Positions 11,665 through 20,079 of a stretch of 64,000 nucleotides of DNA are shown in pieces; the stretch's first letter is position 1, and each line of letters opens with the position of its first letter. A program made the position numbers and the translations under genes. The notes beneath the pieces were generated by a model. It was not told the origin of the DNA. It was given only the letters and a program-made list of their open reading frames with translations, and ran no database searches. Source of the DNA: Agromyces sp. G08B096 (GTDB taxonomy: Bacteria > Actinomycetota > Actinomycetes > Actinomycetales > Microbacteriaceae); assembly GCF_040267705.1 (NCBI RefSeq), contig NZ_CP158374.1, positions 1,550,001-1,614,000 of the forward strand. Direction: 5' to 3'.

Positions 11665-12861
11665 CTACGAAGCGGCCGCGGAGGCGTCTTCGACGGATTG
11701 TGCCGCCTCGACAAAGGCGTCGGCGATAATCTGTGCGGTCGCGTCAAGCTGCCAGGGGCGGGCGCCGAGCGCCGCGAGCGCCTCGCGGATGCCCGCCGCC
11801 GAGGCATCCGCCGGCGGCTTCCAGGCCACCCGCCGCAGGTGGTCGGGGGTCAGCAGGTTCTCGACCGGCATCTGCATGCGCTCGGCCTGTTCGCCGACAG
11901 CGGTCTTCGCGAGGCGCAGCCGGGCATCGGCATCGGGATGCCGCGCCGCCCACGCCCGCGGCGGGGGAGGAGCGTCGCTCGGCACACGGACCGCGGGCAG
12001 GTCCTCCGTCGCGAGACCCTCCTCGATCGCGCTCCACCAGCGGTCGATCTCGGACCGGCTCGCGCGACCCGTGAACTCCCGCAGCTCGGCGAGCCCGCGC
12101 TTGCTGCGCGGCAGCGCCTTCGCCGCCGCGATGATCGACGCATCGGGCACGAGTCGTCCGGGGGCCACATCGATCTCGGCGGCCCGAGCGTCGCGCGCGA
12201 GCCACAGCGCCCGTGCGACCGCGAGGTTGCGCGCGTGACGGATCGAATGGATGCCCGAGAGCCGGCGCCACGGCTCCGCCGCAGCGGGCTTCGCCTCGCG
12301 GTGCAGCACCGCCTCGAACTCCTGAGTCGCGAGCTCGGCCTTGTGCGCCTCCGTGAGCCGTTCGTCGAGCCGGTCGCGGATGTCCACGAGCAGCTCCACG
12401 TCGAGGGCGGCGTACGTCAGCCACGACTCCGGGAGCGGCCGGGTCGACCAGTCGGCGGCGGAGTGCTCCTTCGCGAGCTTCACACCGAGCAGCTCCTCGG
12501 CGACCGAGGCGAGTCCGACGCGAGGCATCCCGAGCAGTCGCGCCGCGAGCTCCGTGTCGAAGATGCGGGTCGGGTCGAGCCCGACCTCGCGGAGGCACGC
12601 CAGGTCTTGGCTCGCGGCGTGCAGCACCCACTCCTCGCGCATGATCGTGTGCTCCAGCGCTGAGAAGTCGGGGATCGTGGGCGGGTCGAAGAGGAACGTG
12701 CCCGAGCCCCGCCGGTACATCTGGATGAGGTACGCGCGCTGCGAGTACCGGAAGCCGCTCGCCCGTTCGGCGTCGACCGCGATGGGACCCTCGCCCGCCG
12801 CCAGCGCCTCGACGGCGTCGTCGAACGCCTCGGGGGTCTCGATCACCCGGAATTCAGCCAC
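11665..12861 (-). CDS. rnd: Ribonuclease D family protein with HRDC domain
   Basis: A 398-residue protein: an N-terminal DEDDy 3'-5' exonuclease domain (Asp30 and Glu32 in IAVDAERASGF, then HAASQDLACL and LTYAALDVELL) and HRDC-type C-terminal helices from about residue 210. RNase D trims 3' ends of structured RNA such as tRNA precursors; the actinobacterial versions are little studied. The GTG start has CGGAGGAACC in front and overlaps the last codons of the DUF3000 gene by eight bases, so the two are co-transcribed. The same RNase D-DUF3000 pair occurs in Mycobacterium (Rv2681-Rv2680). Confidence 0.85.
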   Translation of the reverse strand: MAEFRVIETPEAFDDAVEALAAGEGPIAVDAERASGFRYSQRAYLIQMYRRGSGTFLFDPPTIPDFSALEHTIMREEWVLHAASQDLACLREVGLDPTRIFDTELAARLLGMPRVGLASVAEELLGVKLAKEHSAADWSTRPLPESWLTYAALDVELLVDIRDRLDERLTEAHKAELATQEFEAVLHREAKPAAAEPWRRLSGIHSIRHARNLAVARALWLARDARAAEIDVAPGRLVPDASIIAAAKALPRSKRGLAELREFTGRASRSEIDRWWSAIEEGLATEDLPAVRVPSDAPPPPRAWAARHPDADARLRLAKTAVGEQAERMQMPVENLLTPDHLRRVAWKPPADASAAGIREALAALGARPWQLDATAQIIADAFVEAAQSVEDASAAAS

Positions 12862-13441
12862 GGTTCCTCCGTCGGGGCAGGGCCGTCACCCCTTCCGATC
12901 TGGGCGGGAGCCCGGCGAGCATGCACAACAGCTCACCCCACCCTTCCACATGCGGTGCGATCTGCGCGTCGAGCGGCGTCCACGAGGCACGGAGTTCCAG
13001 CTGCGCCCCGTCGCCGCGATGCGCGAGCTCGCCGTATCCCGTCGACAGCACCTTCGTCGCAGTGCCGCTGGCGGCCATGTACTTCGCGCCGCGCGCGTCG
13101 AGCGCGTCGACCAGCCACGACCACGCGACGTCGGCGAGGAACGGGTCGAGTCCGATGTCGGTCTCGAGCGGCGCCTGCGCGAAGCAGACGACCCGGAACC
13201 GGCCGCCCCAGGCCTCGGGCTCGTCGGGGTCGTAGAGCAGCACGAACCGGCCGGTGCCGAGCGAGGAGTCGTCGGCATGGCGGTCCGGCTCGACGTCGGC
13301 GGCCAAGGCGGCGGCGAACGGCGCAAGGGATCCCGGAGCGGGGAACTCCTCGATCCGCAGTTCATCTCTCGGCGCAGCCGACCGCATCGAGGCCAACGCG
13401 GCCTCGAACTCGGCTGGCGCTGGCGTGGCTCGGTCGGGCAC
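12854..13441 (-). CDS. DUF3000 family protein
   Basis: A 195-residue soluble protein of the actinobacterial DUF3000 family, function unknown. It carries the family's central segment DIGLDPFLADVAWSWLVDAL and ends in an Arg-rich tail. The GTG start at 13441 has TAGTCT exactly six bases upstream and no Shine-Dalgarno, pointing to a leaderless mRNA. It is translationally coupled to the RNase D gene downstream and divergent from the hydrolase at 13533. Confidence 0.8.
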   Translation of the reverse strand: MPDRATPAPAEFEAALASMRSAAPRDELRIEEFPAPGSLAPFAAALAADVEPDRHADDSSLGTGRFVLLYDPDEPEAWGGRFRVVCFAQAPLETDIGLDPFLADVAWSWLVDALDARGAKYMAASGTATKVLSTGYGELAHRGDGAQLELRASWTPLDAQIAPHVEGWGELLCMLAGLPPRSEGVTALPRRRNRG

Positions 13442-13446
13442 GTGTG

Positions 13447-13460
13447 CAGACTAGAGTCTG
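13447..13460. promoter_or_regulatory. Overlapping divergent -10 elements in a 14-bp inverted repeat
   Basis: CAGACT-AG-AGTCTG reads TAGTCT toward the DUF3000 gene, six bases before its GTG, and TAGAGT on the plus strand toward the hydrolase gene. Both readings fit the TANNNT -10 consensus, so the two promoters appear to share these bases. Confidence 0.5.
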
Positions 13461-13532
13461 GACCGGGGCGCCGGGCGGCGGCACGCCGCACCGTCCCTGG
13501 AACGATCCGCACCATGCATTGGAGGGGTTCGC

Positions 13533-14747
13533 ATGCCACGTCGACGGGTCTCCGCGGGAGTGGTCGTCGGCCGTCTCGCGGCCGCGATCGGACTGCTCGG
13601 CGCCGTGGCGGCCGCCGCTGTGTCGATCGTCGCGGTGGTCTTCGCGCGAAAGGTGGTGACGCCGCCCCGGGTCCGCGACGAGGACGTGCGCATCGTCGGC
13701 GTCGACCTCCCGGCCGGCCGCATCGCGCTCGAAGGCGCGGACGTCGACATGCGCGGGCGGTACGGGTTCTGGTTCGACCGCGAATCGGGCCACGCCCGTC
13801 TCGGCGATGTCCTCGAGACCTCTGGACGTGTCGTCACGCGGGCGATCGAGGGCGTCGACTTCGGTCGTCTCGACCGCGCCCGTCGCGGCCGGATGGACGG
13901 CTGGATGCTGCTCGGCCCGTGGGAGCTCGGTGTGCCGTACCGGAACGTCGTGGTCGAGACCGAGCTCGGACCGGCGCCCGCGTGGCAGGTGCCGGCCGAG
14001 GCGTCGACGGGGCGCTGGGTCATCCAGGTGCACGGACGCGGCGCGAAGCGGCAGGAGGGCCTGCGTGCCGTGCCTGCCGCGCGCGACGGGGGCTGGGACA
14101 CGTTGCTCGTCTCGTACCGCAACGACGGCGAGGCGCCCGAGAGCCTCGACCGCCGGTACGGGCTCGGCGGAACCGAATGGGAGGACGTCGTGGCAGCGGT
14201 CCGGTTCGCCCGCGAACACGGTGCGCGCGAGATCGTGCTCATGGGGTGGTCGATGGGCGGCTCGATCGTGTTGCAGGCCGTACTGCGATCGGCCGAGGTG
14301 CGCGACGGGCTCGTCGGGGTCATCCTCGAGTCGCCGGCCATCGACTGGGCCGACATCCTCCGCTTCCAGGGCTCGACCTACGGGCTGCCCGACGAACTCA
14401 GCGAGCTCGTGACGCGGCTGCTGAGCGCCCCGGTCGCGGTCGGCGTCACCGGGATGGCGGCGCCGATCGATCTCGAGAGCCTCGACGCGGTGGCACGTGC
14501 GGACGAGTTCGACGTGCCGATCCTCCTCCTCGCGAGCGAGGACGACGGGTTCGTGCCGATCGACGGCGCCCGCCGCTTCGCGGCCGCCAGGCCCGACCTC
14601 GTGGAGTTCGAGGTGTTCCAAGGCGCCAGGCACACGAAGCTCTGGAACCACGACCCTGAACGGTGGAGCCGGCTCATCGGCGCCTGGCTCGAGCGCCGCC
14701 GCGTCTCGGCAGCGCCGCTCCCGGAGGAAGCGGAGATCGCCGGCTGA
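13533..14747 (+). CDS. Membrane-anchored alpha/beta hydrolase
   Basis: A 404-residue protein with one hydrophobic segment near residues 12-38 and an extracytoplasmic or anchored hydrolase domain. The nucleophile elbow is GWSMGGSIV (Ser of GWSMG), preceded by a conserved HGRGAKRQ oxyanion region; the acid is probably the Asp in SEDDGFVP and the base the His in GARHTKLWNHD. The arrangement resembles BAAT/acyl-CoA thioester hydrolase-like or peptidase S9-like hydrolases, so substrate is unknown. TTGGAGGGG precedes the ATG. Monocistronic, convergent with sufE. Confidence 0.75.
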   Translation: MPRRRVSAGVVVGRLAAAIGLLGAVAAAAVSIVAVVFARKVVTPPRVRDEDVRIVGVDLPAGRIALEGADVDMRGRYGFWFDRESGHARLGDVLETSGRVVTRAIEGVDFGRLDRARRGRMDGWMLLGPWELGVPYRNVVVETELGPAPAWQVPAEASTGRWVIQVHGRGAKRQEGLRAVPAARDGGWDTLLVSYRNDGEAPESLDRRYGLGGTEWEDVVAAVRFAREHGAREIVLMGWSMGGSIVLQAVLRSAEVRDGLVGVILESPAIDWADILRFQGSTYGLPDELSELVTRLLSAPVAVGVTGMAAPIDLESLDAVARADEFDVPILLLASEDDGFVPIDGARRFAAARPDLVEFEVFQGARHTKLWNHDPERWSRLIGAWLERRRVSAAPLPEEAEIAG

Positions 14748-14759
14748 CGGCTCGTGCGC

Positions 14760-15197
14760 TCAGGCGGCGAGGCGCTCGCGCACCTGGCGCTTCACCCTGC
14801 CGAGCATGCCGGTCATGCCGCGCACCCGCAACGGAGACACCGCCTCGGCGAGCCCGAGCGTCTGCGGGTAGTCGGCGGGGACGGCGAGCACCTCGTCGAC
14901 CGTCAGACCGTCGAGGCCCTGGACGAGGATCGACGCGAACCCGCGGGTGGTCGGCGCCTCGGCGGGCGCGGTGGCGTGCAGGTGCACGATGCCGCCGATC
15001 ACCTCGACGAAGATGAAGACCGGGGACTGGCATTCCTCGACCCGCTCGAACAGGTCGGGATGGTCGCGGAACCGCTCGGGCAGCTCGGGCAGCTCGTTCG
15101 AGAAGTCGAGCAGCAGCTGCAGTCGATCGCGGACGCCGAGGGCGAGGAAGTCCTCACGGGTCTCCGCGAGGCGGGCGGGCAGGGGCGTGGCATCCAT
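14760..15197 (-). CDS. sufE: SufE family sulfur acceptor protein
   Basis: A 145-residue SufE-like protein, which takes persulfide sulfur from a cysteine desulfurase and passes it on for Fe-S cluster assembly. The acceptor is Cys56 in RVEECQSPVF; many family members have Gly before this Cys, here Glu. Length and the helical C-terminus (SPLRVRGMTGMLGRVKRQV) fit the family. It lies 61 bp downstream of the sulfurtransferase gene on the same strand, so sulfur could be relayed between the two products (inference). No SufS or SufBCD genes are nearby. Confidence 0.85.
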   Translation of the reverse strand: MDATPLPARLAETREDFLALGVRDRLQLLLDFSNELPELPERFRDHPDLFERVEECQSPVFIFVEVIGGIVHLHATAPAEAPTTRGFASILVQGLDGLTVDEVLAVPADYPQTLGLAEAVSPLRVRGMTGMLGRVKRQVRERLAA

Positions 15198-15258
15198 CGG
15201 TTCGATTCTCCCACGGGTGACGCGCTTCCCGGCCCGCCCGACATGGAGCGGGCGGCGC

Positions 15259-16158
15259 TCAGCGGGCCGGCAGTTCCCCGCGCTCGGTGCCCGAGACGAT
15301 CGGCACGCGCACGGCGCTGCCCCACTCGGTCCACGAGCCGTCGTAGTTGCGGACCTGCTCGAAGCCGAGCAGGTGCTTCAGCACGAACCAGGTGTGGCTC
15401 GAACGCTCGCCGATCCGGCAGTACGCGATGATCTCGTCGCCGTCCTGCAGGCCGACCTCGTCGCGGTAGATCGCATCGAGCTCCTCACGCGACTTGAAGG
15501 TGCCGTCGGCCGCGGCCGCGCGGGCCCACGGCACGGACGCGGCGGTCGGGATGTGTCCGGCGCGGAGCGCGCCCTCCTCGGGGTAGGCGGGGGCGGTGGT
15601 GCGCTCGCCCGAGTACTCCTCGGGGGAGCGGACGTCGATGAGGGGGTTGCCGAGGTGGGCGAGCACGTCGTCCTTGAAGGCGCGGATCGCGACATCGTCG
15701 CGCTCGACGACCGGGTACTCGACCGGCGTCACTTCGGGCGCGTCGGTGGTGAGTGGTCGTCCTTCGGCGATCCACAGGTCGCGACCGCCATCGAGGAGGC
15801 GGACGTCTTCGTGGCCGAAGAGCGTGAACACCCAGAGCGCGTACGCCGCCCACCAGTTGTTCTTGTCGCCGTAGATGACCACGGTCGTATCGCGGGCGAT
15901 GCCCTTCGACCCGAGCAGCGCCGCGAAGCGCTCGGGGTCGACGTAGTCGCGGACCACGGGGTCGTTGAGGTCGGTGTGCCAGTCGATCTTGACCGCGCCG
16001 GGGATGTGCCCCGTCTCGTAGAGCAGCACGTCCTCGTCGGACTCGACCACCACGAGGCCCGGTTGCCCCAGCCGTTCGGCGAGCCATTCGGTGCTCACGA
16101 GGCGCTCGGGATGCGCGTAGGCCGCGAACTTCTCGGCGGGGTCGAACTCGACGGACAT
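15259..16158 (-). CDS. sseA: Thiosulfate/3-mercaptopyruvate sulfurtransferase (tandem rhodanese)
   Basis: A 299-residue protein with two rhodanese domains. The N-terminal one (about 20-140) is inactive-type; the C-terminal one (about 165-290) carries the persulfide Cys247 in [13 protein letters not shown]. CRxGxRS is the active-site loop of thiosulfate-type rhodaneses, so thiosulfate sulfurtransferase is more likely than the mercaptopyruvate enzyme; the symbol is used loosely. A strong AGGAGG lies six bases before the ATG. It precedes sufE in the same orientation and is divergent from the ZapE gene. Confidence 0.85.
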   Translation of the reverse strand: MSVEFDPAEKFAAYAHPERLVSTEWLAERLGQPGLVVVESDEDVLLYETGHIPGAVKIDWHTDLNDPVVRDYVDPERFAALLGSKGIARDTTVVIYGDKNNWWAAYALWVFTLFGHEDVRLLDGGRDLWIAEGRPLTTDAPEVTPVEYPVVERDDVAIRAFKDDVLAHLGNPLIDVRSPEEYSGERTTAPAYPEEGALRAGHIPTAASVPWARAAAADGTFKSREELDAIYRDEVGLQDGDEIIAYCRIGERSSHTWFVLKHLLGFEQVRNYDGSWTEWGSAVRVPIVSGTERGELPAR

Positions 16159-16311
16159 GGGACCTCCTGGGGATCGCCCGGGTGGACGGGGCTGAACGGG
16201 GGTGCGGACTAGGCTGTTGAGCTGTCCACCTCGAATCTACGCGGCGCGCCGGTCGAAGTCACCGGCCCGTCACCCGCCGCGTCATCCGGTGCAATACGAA
16301 AGCCCCATTCC

Positions 16312-17367
16312 ATGACCTCGGCTGCAGCCTCCGCCTTCATCCGCCTCGTCGACCGCGACCCCCTGATCTCGGGCGCCGAGATCGCCGGCGAGCTCGTGCC
16401 GCCGCCGCAGTTCGAGCACGCGAGCTTCGAGTCGTACCGGCCCGACCCCGACTTCCCGTCGCAGCAGGCCGCACTCGACCGGCTCAAGGTCTTCGCCGGA
16501 GCCTGGCGCGCCGCGCAGCGGCCGGGCGGGTTCTTCTCGCGCAAGCGGCCGGCCCGGATCGAACTGCCCGGCGTGTACCTCGACGGCGGGTTCGGCGTCG
16601 GCAAGACCCACCTGCTCGCGGCCCTCTGGCACGTGGCGCACGGCCCGAAGTACTTCGGCACGTTCATCGAGTACACCGCGCTCGTCGGCGCTCTCGGCTA
16701 CGCCAAGGCGCTCGACGCGCTCCGCGGGGCGAAGCTCATCTGCATCGACGAGTTCGAGCTCGACGATCCGGGCGACACCATGCTGATGACGCGGTTCCTC
16801 GGCGAGCTCATGGCGGGCGGCACGCGCGTCGCGGCCACGAGCAACACGCCGCCGAACGCGCTCGGCGAGGGCCGCTTCGCGGCGGCCGACTTCCTCCGCG
16901 AGATCCAGGGCCTCTCCTCGAACTTCGAGACGCTGCGCATCGACGGCCTCGACTTCCGACGCCGCGACACCGACGGCCACGCCGAGGCGCTCGCCGACGA
17001 CGCGCAGGTCGAGCACACCGCCGCCGCCCTGTCCGAACGGGGCCACCGCGTGTCCCTCGACGATTTCGACGCGCTCATCGCGCACCTCGCGACGGTGCAT
17101 CCGTCGAAGTACGTCAAGCTCGTCGCAGGCGTCGAGTTCATCGCGCTCCGCGGCGTGCGGGTGCTGCACGACCAGAACGCGGCGCTGCGCCTCGTCGCGT
17201 TCATCGACCGCGTCTACGACGCCGAGGTGCCGATCATCGCGAGCGGCGTCCCGCTCGACCGGGTCTTCGACGACGAGATGCTGGGCGGCGGCTACCGCAA
17301 GAAGTACCTCCGCGCGATGAGCCGGATGACGGCGCTCACGACCGGCGAGCTGCCTCCCCACGACTGA
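16312..17367 (+). CDS. zapE: ZapE/AFG1 family ATPase
   Basis: A 351-residue AFG1-like ATPase. Walker A is GGFGVGKTH at residues 92-100 and Walker B LICIDEFEL at about 142-150, followed by the sensor segment VAATSNTPPNALGEGRF. In E. coli ZapE modulates the Z ring; in actinobacteria the role is untested. The N-terminal 90 residues are shorter than in E. coli. It is divergent from the sulfurtransferase gene; TAGGCT near 16209 is a possible -10. No clear Shine-Dalgarno is seen before the ATG. Confidence 0.85.
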   Translation: MTSAAASAFIRLVDRDPLISGAEIAGELVPPPQFEHASFESYRPDPDFPSQQAALDRLKVFAGAWRAAQRPGGFFSRKRPARIELPGVYLDGGFGVGKTHLLAALWHVAHGPKYFGTFIEYTALVGALGYAKALDALRGAKLICIDEFELDDPGDTMLMTRFLGELMAGGTRVAATSNTPPNALGEGRFAAADFLREIQGLSSNFETLRIDGLDFRRRDTDGHAEALADDAQVEHTAAALSERGHRVSLDDFDALIAHLATVHPSKYVKLVAGVEFIALRGVRVLHDQNAALRLVAFIDRVYDAEVPIIASGVPLDRVFDDEMLGGGYRKKYLRAMSRMTALTTGELPPHD

Positions 17368-17491
17368 GCGCGCTCCGCCCGGGCTGACCGTGCACGCACG
17401 GCCACGGGGCATCCGCTCGCAGCATCCCCTGGCGGATTCCCGGCTGATCGCGTGCTCGCCGAAACGCGGTGTTTACACGCGGGCCGTCCTC

Positions 17492-17529
17492 GTAACGACG
17501 TCGAAACACCGGCCGACGACGCAGGAAAC
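17492..17529 (+). promoter_or_regulatory. Double GlnR box upstream of amtB
   Basis: GTAAC (17492-17496), six bases, GAAAC (17503-17507), six bases, CGACG (17514-17518), six bases, GAAAC (17525-17529). This is the four-half-site layout gTnAC-n6-GaAAc-n6-gTnAC-n6-GaAAc of Streptomyces GlnR targets, with one degenerate site and exact 11-bp phasing. GlnR activates ammonium transport genes under nitrogen limitation (known), so amtB is probably nitrogen-controlled here. Confidence 0.8.
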
Positions 17530-17537
17530 CTCGACTC

Positions 17538-17571
17538 GTGAAACTGGGCCTCGCAAGCCCCCTGTTTTCAC
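17538..17571 (+). other. Inverted repeat / hairpin in the amtB leader
   Basis: GTGAAACTGGGC near the 5' side can pair imperfectly with GCCCCCTGTTTTCAC on the 3' side, forming a stem that ends three bases before the AGAGAGG ribosome binding site of amtB. It could affect translation or mRNA stability. Confidence 0.4.
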
Positions 17572-17585
17572 AAGAGAGGTTCGAG

Positions 17586-18848
17586 ATGGATCAAGGCAAC
17601 ACCGCGTTTCTCCTGATCGCGGCAGCCCTCGTGTTGCTGATGACCCCTGGACTGGCGTTCTTCTACGGCGGTCTCGTCAAGGCCAAGAGCGTCATCAGCA
17701 TGATGATGCTGAGCTTCGGCGCACTGGGACTCATCGGCGTCCTGTGGGTGCTCTACGGGTACGCGATCGCATTCCCTTCCGCCGACGGCCTCGCCGCCCC
17801 GTGGTCCATCGACTGGTCGGCGATCGGCCTGGCGAGCCTCCTCGAGACGCCTGAGGACGCGGCCTACCCGCCGCTCGCGTTCGTCGCGTTCCAGGCGACC
17901 TTCGCGATCCTCACGGTCGCGCTCGTGTCCGGTGCCATCGCCGACCGCGCCAAGTTCGGCGCGTGGATGATCTTCGCCGGCATCTGGGCGACCGTCGTCT
18001 ACTTCCCGGTGGCGAGCTGGGTCTTCAACTTCGGCCTGGCCGAGGACGGTTCCTTCGCGTACGGCGGATGGATCACCTACGGCATGCAGGAGTTCTTCGG
18101 CGTCGGGGCGATCGACTTCGCCGGCGGCACCGCGGTGCACATCAACGCGGGTGCGGCTGCCCTCGCCCTCGCCCTCGTGCTCGGCAAGCGCGTCGGCTTC
18201 TCGAAGGGCGCGCACGTGCCGCACAACCCGCCGTTCGTGCTCCTCGGCGCCGGGCTGCTGTGGTTCGGCTGGTTCGGCTTCAACGCGGGCTCCGAGCTCG
18301 CGGCCGACGGCACCGCGGCGCTGGCGTTCGTGAACACTATCGCGGCCCCCGCGGCGGCCCTCCTCGCGTGGCTCGTCGTCGAGAAGATCAAGGACGGCAA
18401 GCCGACCTCGGTCGGTGCCGCCTCCGGCGCTGTGGCGGGTCTCGTCGCGATCACGCCCGCATGCGCCTCGCTGACCCCGGTGTGGGCGATCGTCCTCGGC
18501 GTGCTCGCCGGTGCGGTCTGCGCCCTGGCCGTGGACCTGAAGTTCAAGTGGGGCTTCGACGACTCGCTCGACGTGGTGGGCATCCACCTCGTCGGCGGCC
18601 TCATCGGCACGCTGTACCTCGGCATCTTCGCGAACGGCACCGGCCTCATCTACTCGGGCGACGCGACCCAGCTGCTCGTGCAGGCGATCGCGGCGCTCGC
18701 GGTACTCGCGTACTCGTTCGTGCTCGCCTACGTCATCGGCTTCGCCATCCAGAAGACCATCGGCTTCCGTGTGAAGAACGAGGACGAGATCGCCGGCATC
18801 GACACCGTGGTGCACGGCGAGGAGGGCTACAAGCTCGAGACCGTCTGA
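17586..18848 (+). CDS. amtB: Ammonium transporter (Amt family)
   Basis: A 420-residue Amt/MEP/Rh channel with eleven membrane segments. The pore twin histidines are His185 (GGTAVHINAG) and His334 (DVVGIHLVGG), and the signature GLAFFYGGLV lies at 22-31. ATG 17586 is chosen because AGAGAGG precedes it and the protein then starts with a short periplasmic MDQGNTAFLL. In many actinobacteria amtB is followed by glnK and glnD; neither is present here, so PII control must come from genes elsewhere. The double GlnR box upstream indicates nitrogen regulation. Confidence 0.93.
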   Translation: MDQGNTAFLLIAAALVLLMTPGLAFFYGGLVKAKSVISMMMLSFGALGLIGVLWVLYGYAIAFPSADGLAAPWSIDWSAIGLASLLETPEDAAYPPLAFVAFQATFAILTVALVSGAIADRAKFGAWMIFAGIWATVVYFPVASWVFNFGLAEDGSFAYGGWITYGMQEFFGVGAIDFAGGTAVHINAGAAALALALVLGKRVGFSKGAHVPHNPPFVLLGAGLLWFGWFGFNAGSELAADGTAALAFVNTIAAPAAALLAWLVVEKIKDGKPTSVGAASGAVAGLVAITPACASLTPVWAIVLGVLAGAVCALAVDLKFKWGFDDSLDVVGIHLVGGLIGTLYLGIFANGTGLIYSGDATQLLVQAIAALAVLAYSFVLAYVIGFAIQKTIGFRVKNEDEIAGIDTVVHGEEGYKLETV

Positions 18849-18890
18849 TCCGTCGGATCCGCCGCGAGGGCGGTGGGGTAGTGTGCGGGT

Positions 18891-19466
18891 GTGCCGAGCA
18901 CCAGTCGCTTCCTCACCGCCCTTCGGCGTGTCGTCCGCTCGGTCTCGGGCTCAGGTCGGCGGCCCGCTCCCGTCCGCGAGACGGCGGCGACGCGAGGGGG
19001 GCGTGCGGAGGTCTCCGCCCGGCGCGTGTCCGCAGGGGAGCTGTCGCCCGGGCAGGCGGGGGAGGCCGCGACGCTCGAACTCGACCCGCACCGCATCGGC
19101 CGCGTGCGCTTCGCCTACGCGCCCGAGCACGACGGACAGCCCGACCCCGGCGAGATCGTGTGGACCTGGGTGCCGTACGAGGAGCACGACGGGCGCGGGA
19201 AGGACCGGCCCGTGGCGATCGTGGCCGCCGGAGCGCCCGGCGACTTCCTCGCGGTGCAGCTCACGAGCAAGGGTCGCGACGGCGATCGCGACTACCTCGG
19301 CCTCGGCGCCGGCGACTGGGATGCTTCGGGCCGGCCGAGTTGGGCGCGGATCGACCGGGTCTTCCGGGTGCGGACCGGCGGGATGCGGCGCGAGGGAGCC
19401 TCGCTCGATGCGGAGCGCTTCGCGCGGCTGACGGCGGCGCTGGAGGCGCGGTACGGCTGGCGCTGA
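18891..19466 (+). CDS. PemK/MazF-like protein without adjacent antitoxin
   Basis: A 191-residue protein with a basic, low-complexity N-terminal tail of about 70 residues and a PemK/MazF-like domain (DPGEIVWTWVPYEEHDGRGKDRPVAIV onward, with an SH3-like barrel core). Classical PemK toxins are about 110 residues and paired with a small antitoxin; no partner gene is present, and this branch is widespread in actinobacteria as a stand-alone gene. Its activity as an mRNA interferase is unproven. GTG 18891 has TAGTGT exactly six bases upstream and no Shine-Dalgarno, suggesting a leaderless message. Confidence 0.65.
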   Translation: MPSTSRFLTALRRVVRSVSGSGRRPAPVRETAATRGGRAEVSARRVSAGELSPGQAGEAATLELDPHRIGRVRFAYAPEHDGQPDPGEIVWTWVPYEEHDGRGKDRPVAIVAAGAPGDFLAVQLTSKGRDGDRDYLGLGAGDWDASGRPSWARIDRVFRVRTGGMRREGASLDAERFARLTAALEARYGWR

Positions 19467-19537
19467 CGCGGCGGCGCTGACGCGGCGCGCTGACAGGCCG
19501 GCGGTCGTGGTCGCGCGAGCCGCCTCCCGGAAACGAC

Positions 19538-19563
19538 GAAGCCCCCGGCGGACCGGGGGCTTC
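19538..19563. terminator. Bidirectional terminator between PemK-like gene and tRNA-Val(CAC)
   Basis: GAAGCCCCCGG and its exact complement form an 11-bp stem around CGGA. T residues follow on the plus strand (TTCTCTGT). It can end both the gene at 18891-19466 and the minus-strand tRNA. Confidence 0.8.
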
Positions 19564-19569
19564 TCTGTG

Positions 19570-19642
19570 TGGGCGATGCCGGGCTCGAACCGACGACCTC
19601 TTCCGTGTGAAGGAAGCGCGCTACCAGCTGCGCCAATCGCCC
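19570..19642 (-). tRNA. tRNA-Val(CAC)
   Basis: On the minus strand the sequence folds into a full cloverleaf: acceptor GGGCGAT/ATCGCCC with discriminator A, D arm GCGC...GCGC, anticodon stem CTTCC/GGAAG with loop TTCACAC (anticodon CAC), and T arm with GGTTCGAGCC. CCA is not encoded. Its acceptor and anticodon stems are nearly the same as those of tRNA-Val(GAC) 620 bp away. Confidence 0.93.
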
Positions 19643-19835
19643 ATCAGGAGTTCGCGACCGAACCGGTCGGCCGCGGGTTCGATACTAGCCGACGCGAGGG
19701 GGCGATTGCACATCGGCGCATGGCCCTCCGCCGGAGTGCCCGCCGGGGCCTCGGCGGCGAACGCTCGACACGCCCGGGATGCGCGGCGGGAATGGTCCGG
19801 TGACCGGGATGAATCCCGGTGGAGCCGGTGTCAGT

Positions 19836-19865
19836 TTGCGAGTCGTTCACCCGATCGGTTAGAGT
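19836..19865 (+). promoter_or_regulatory. Promoter of tRNA-Gly(GCC)
   Basis: TTGCGA (19836-19841), an 18-base spacer and TAGAGT (19860-19865) form a good housekeeping-type promoter; the predicted start of transcription is about 20 bases before the tRNA. Confidence 0.55.
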
Positions 19866-19892
19866 CTCTCTGTCGCCGGAAACGGTGACAAC

Positions 19893-19965
19893 GCGGATGT
19901 GGCGCAGTTGGTAGCGCATCACCTTGCCAAGGTGAGGGTCGCGAGTTCGAGTCTCGTCATCCGCT
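19893..19965 (+). tRNA. tRNA-Gly(GCC)
   Basis: Cloverleaf with acceptor GCGGATG/CATCCGC, discriminator T, anticodon stem TCACC/GGTGA and loop TTGCCAA (anticodon GCC), and T arm GCGAG-TTCGAGT-CTCGT. CCA is not encoded. A hairpin with T run follows eight bases later. Confidence 0.93.
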
Positions 19966-19972
19966 CTGATCG

Positions 19973-20001
19973 AAGCCGAGCAGCAATGCTCGGCTTTGTT
20001 C
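19973..20001 (+). terminator. Intrinsic terminator after tRNA-Gly
   Basis: AAGCCGAGCA, loop GCAA, then TGCTCGGCTT followed by TGTTCT: a perfect 10-bp stem with a U-rich tail. Confidence 0.85.
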
Positions 20002-20079
20002 TGAGGTGGCAACACTGAGGAGAAAACCCAGTACGGTGAAGCCAGTGCTCACGTCGGCCTGAGGCCGGCCGAGGTACAC

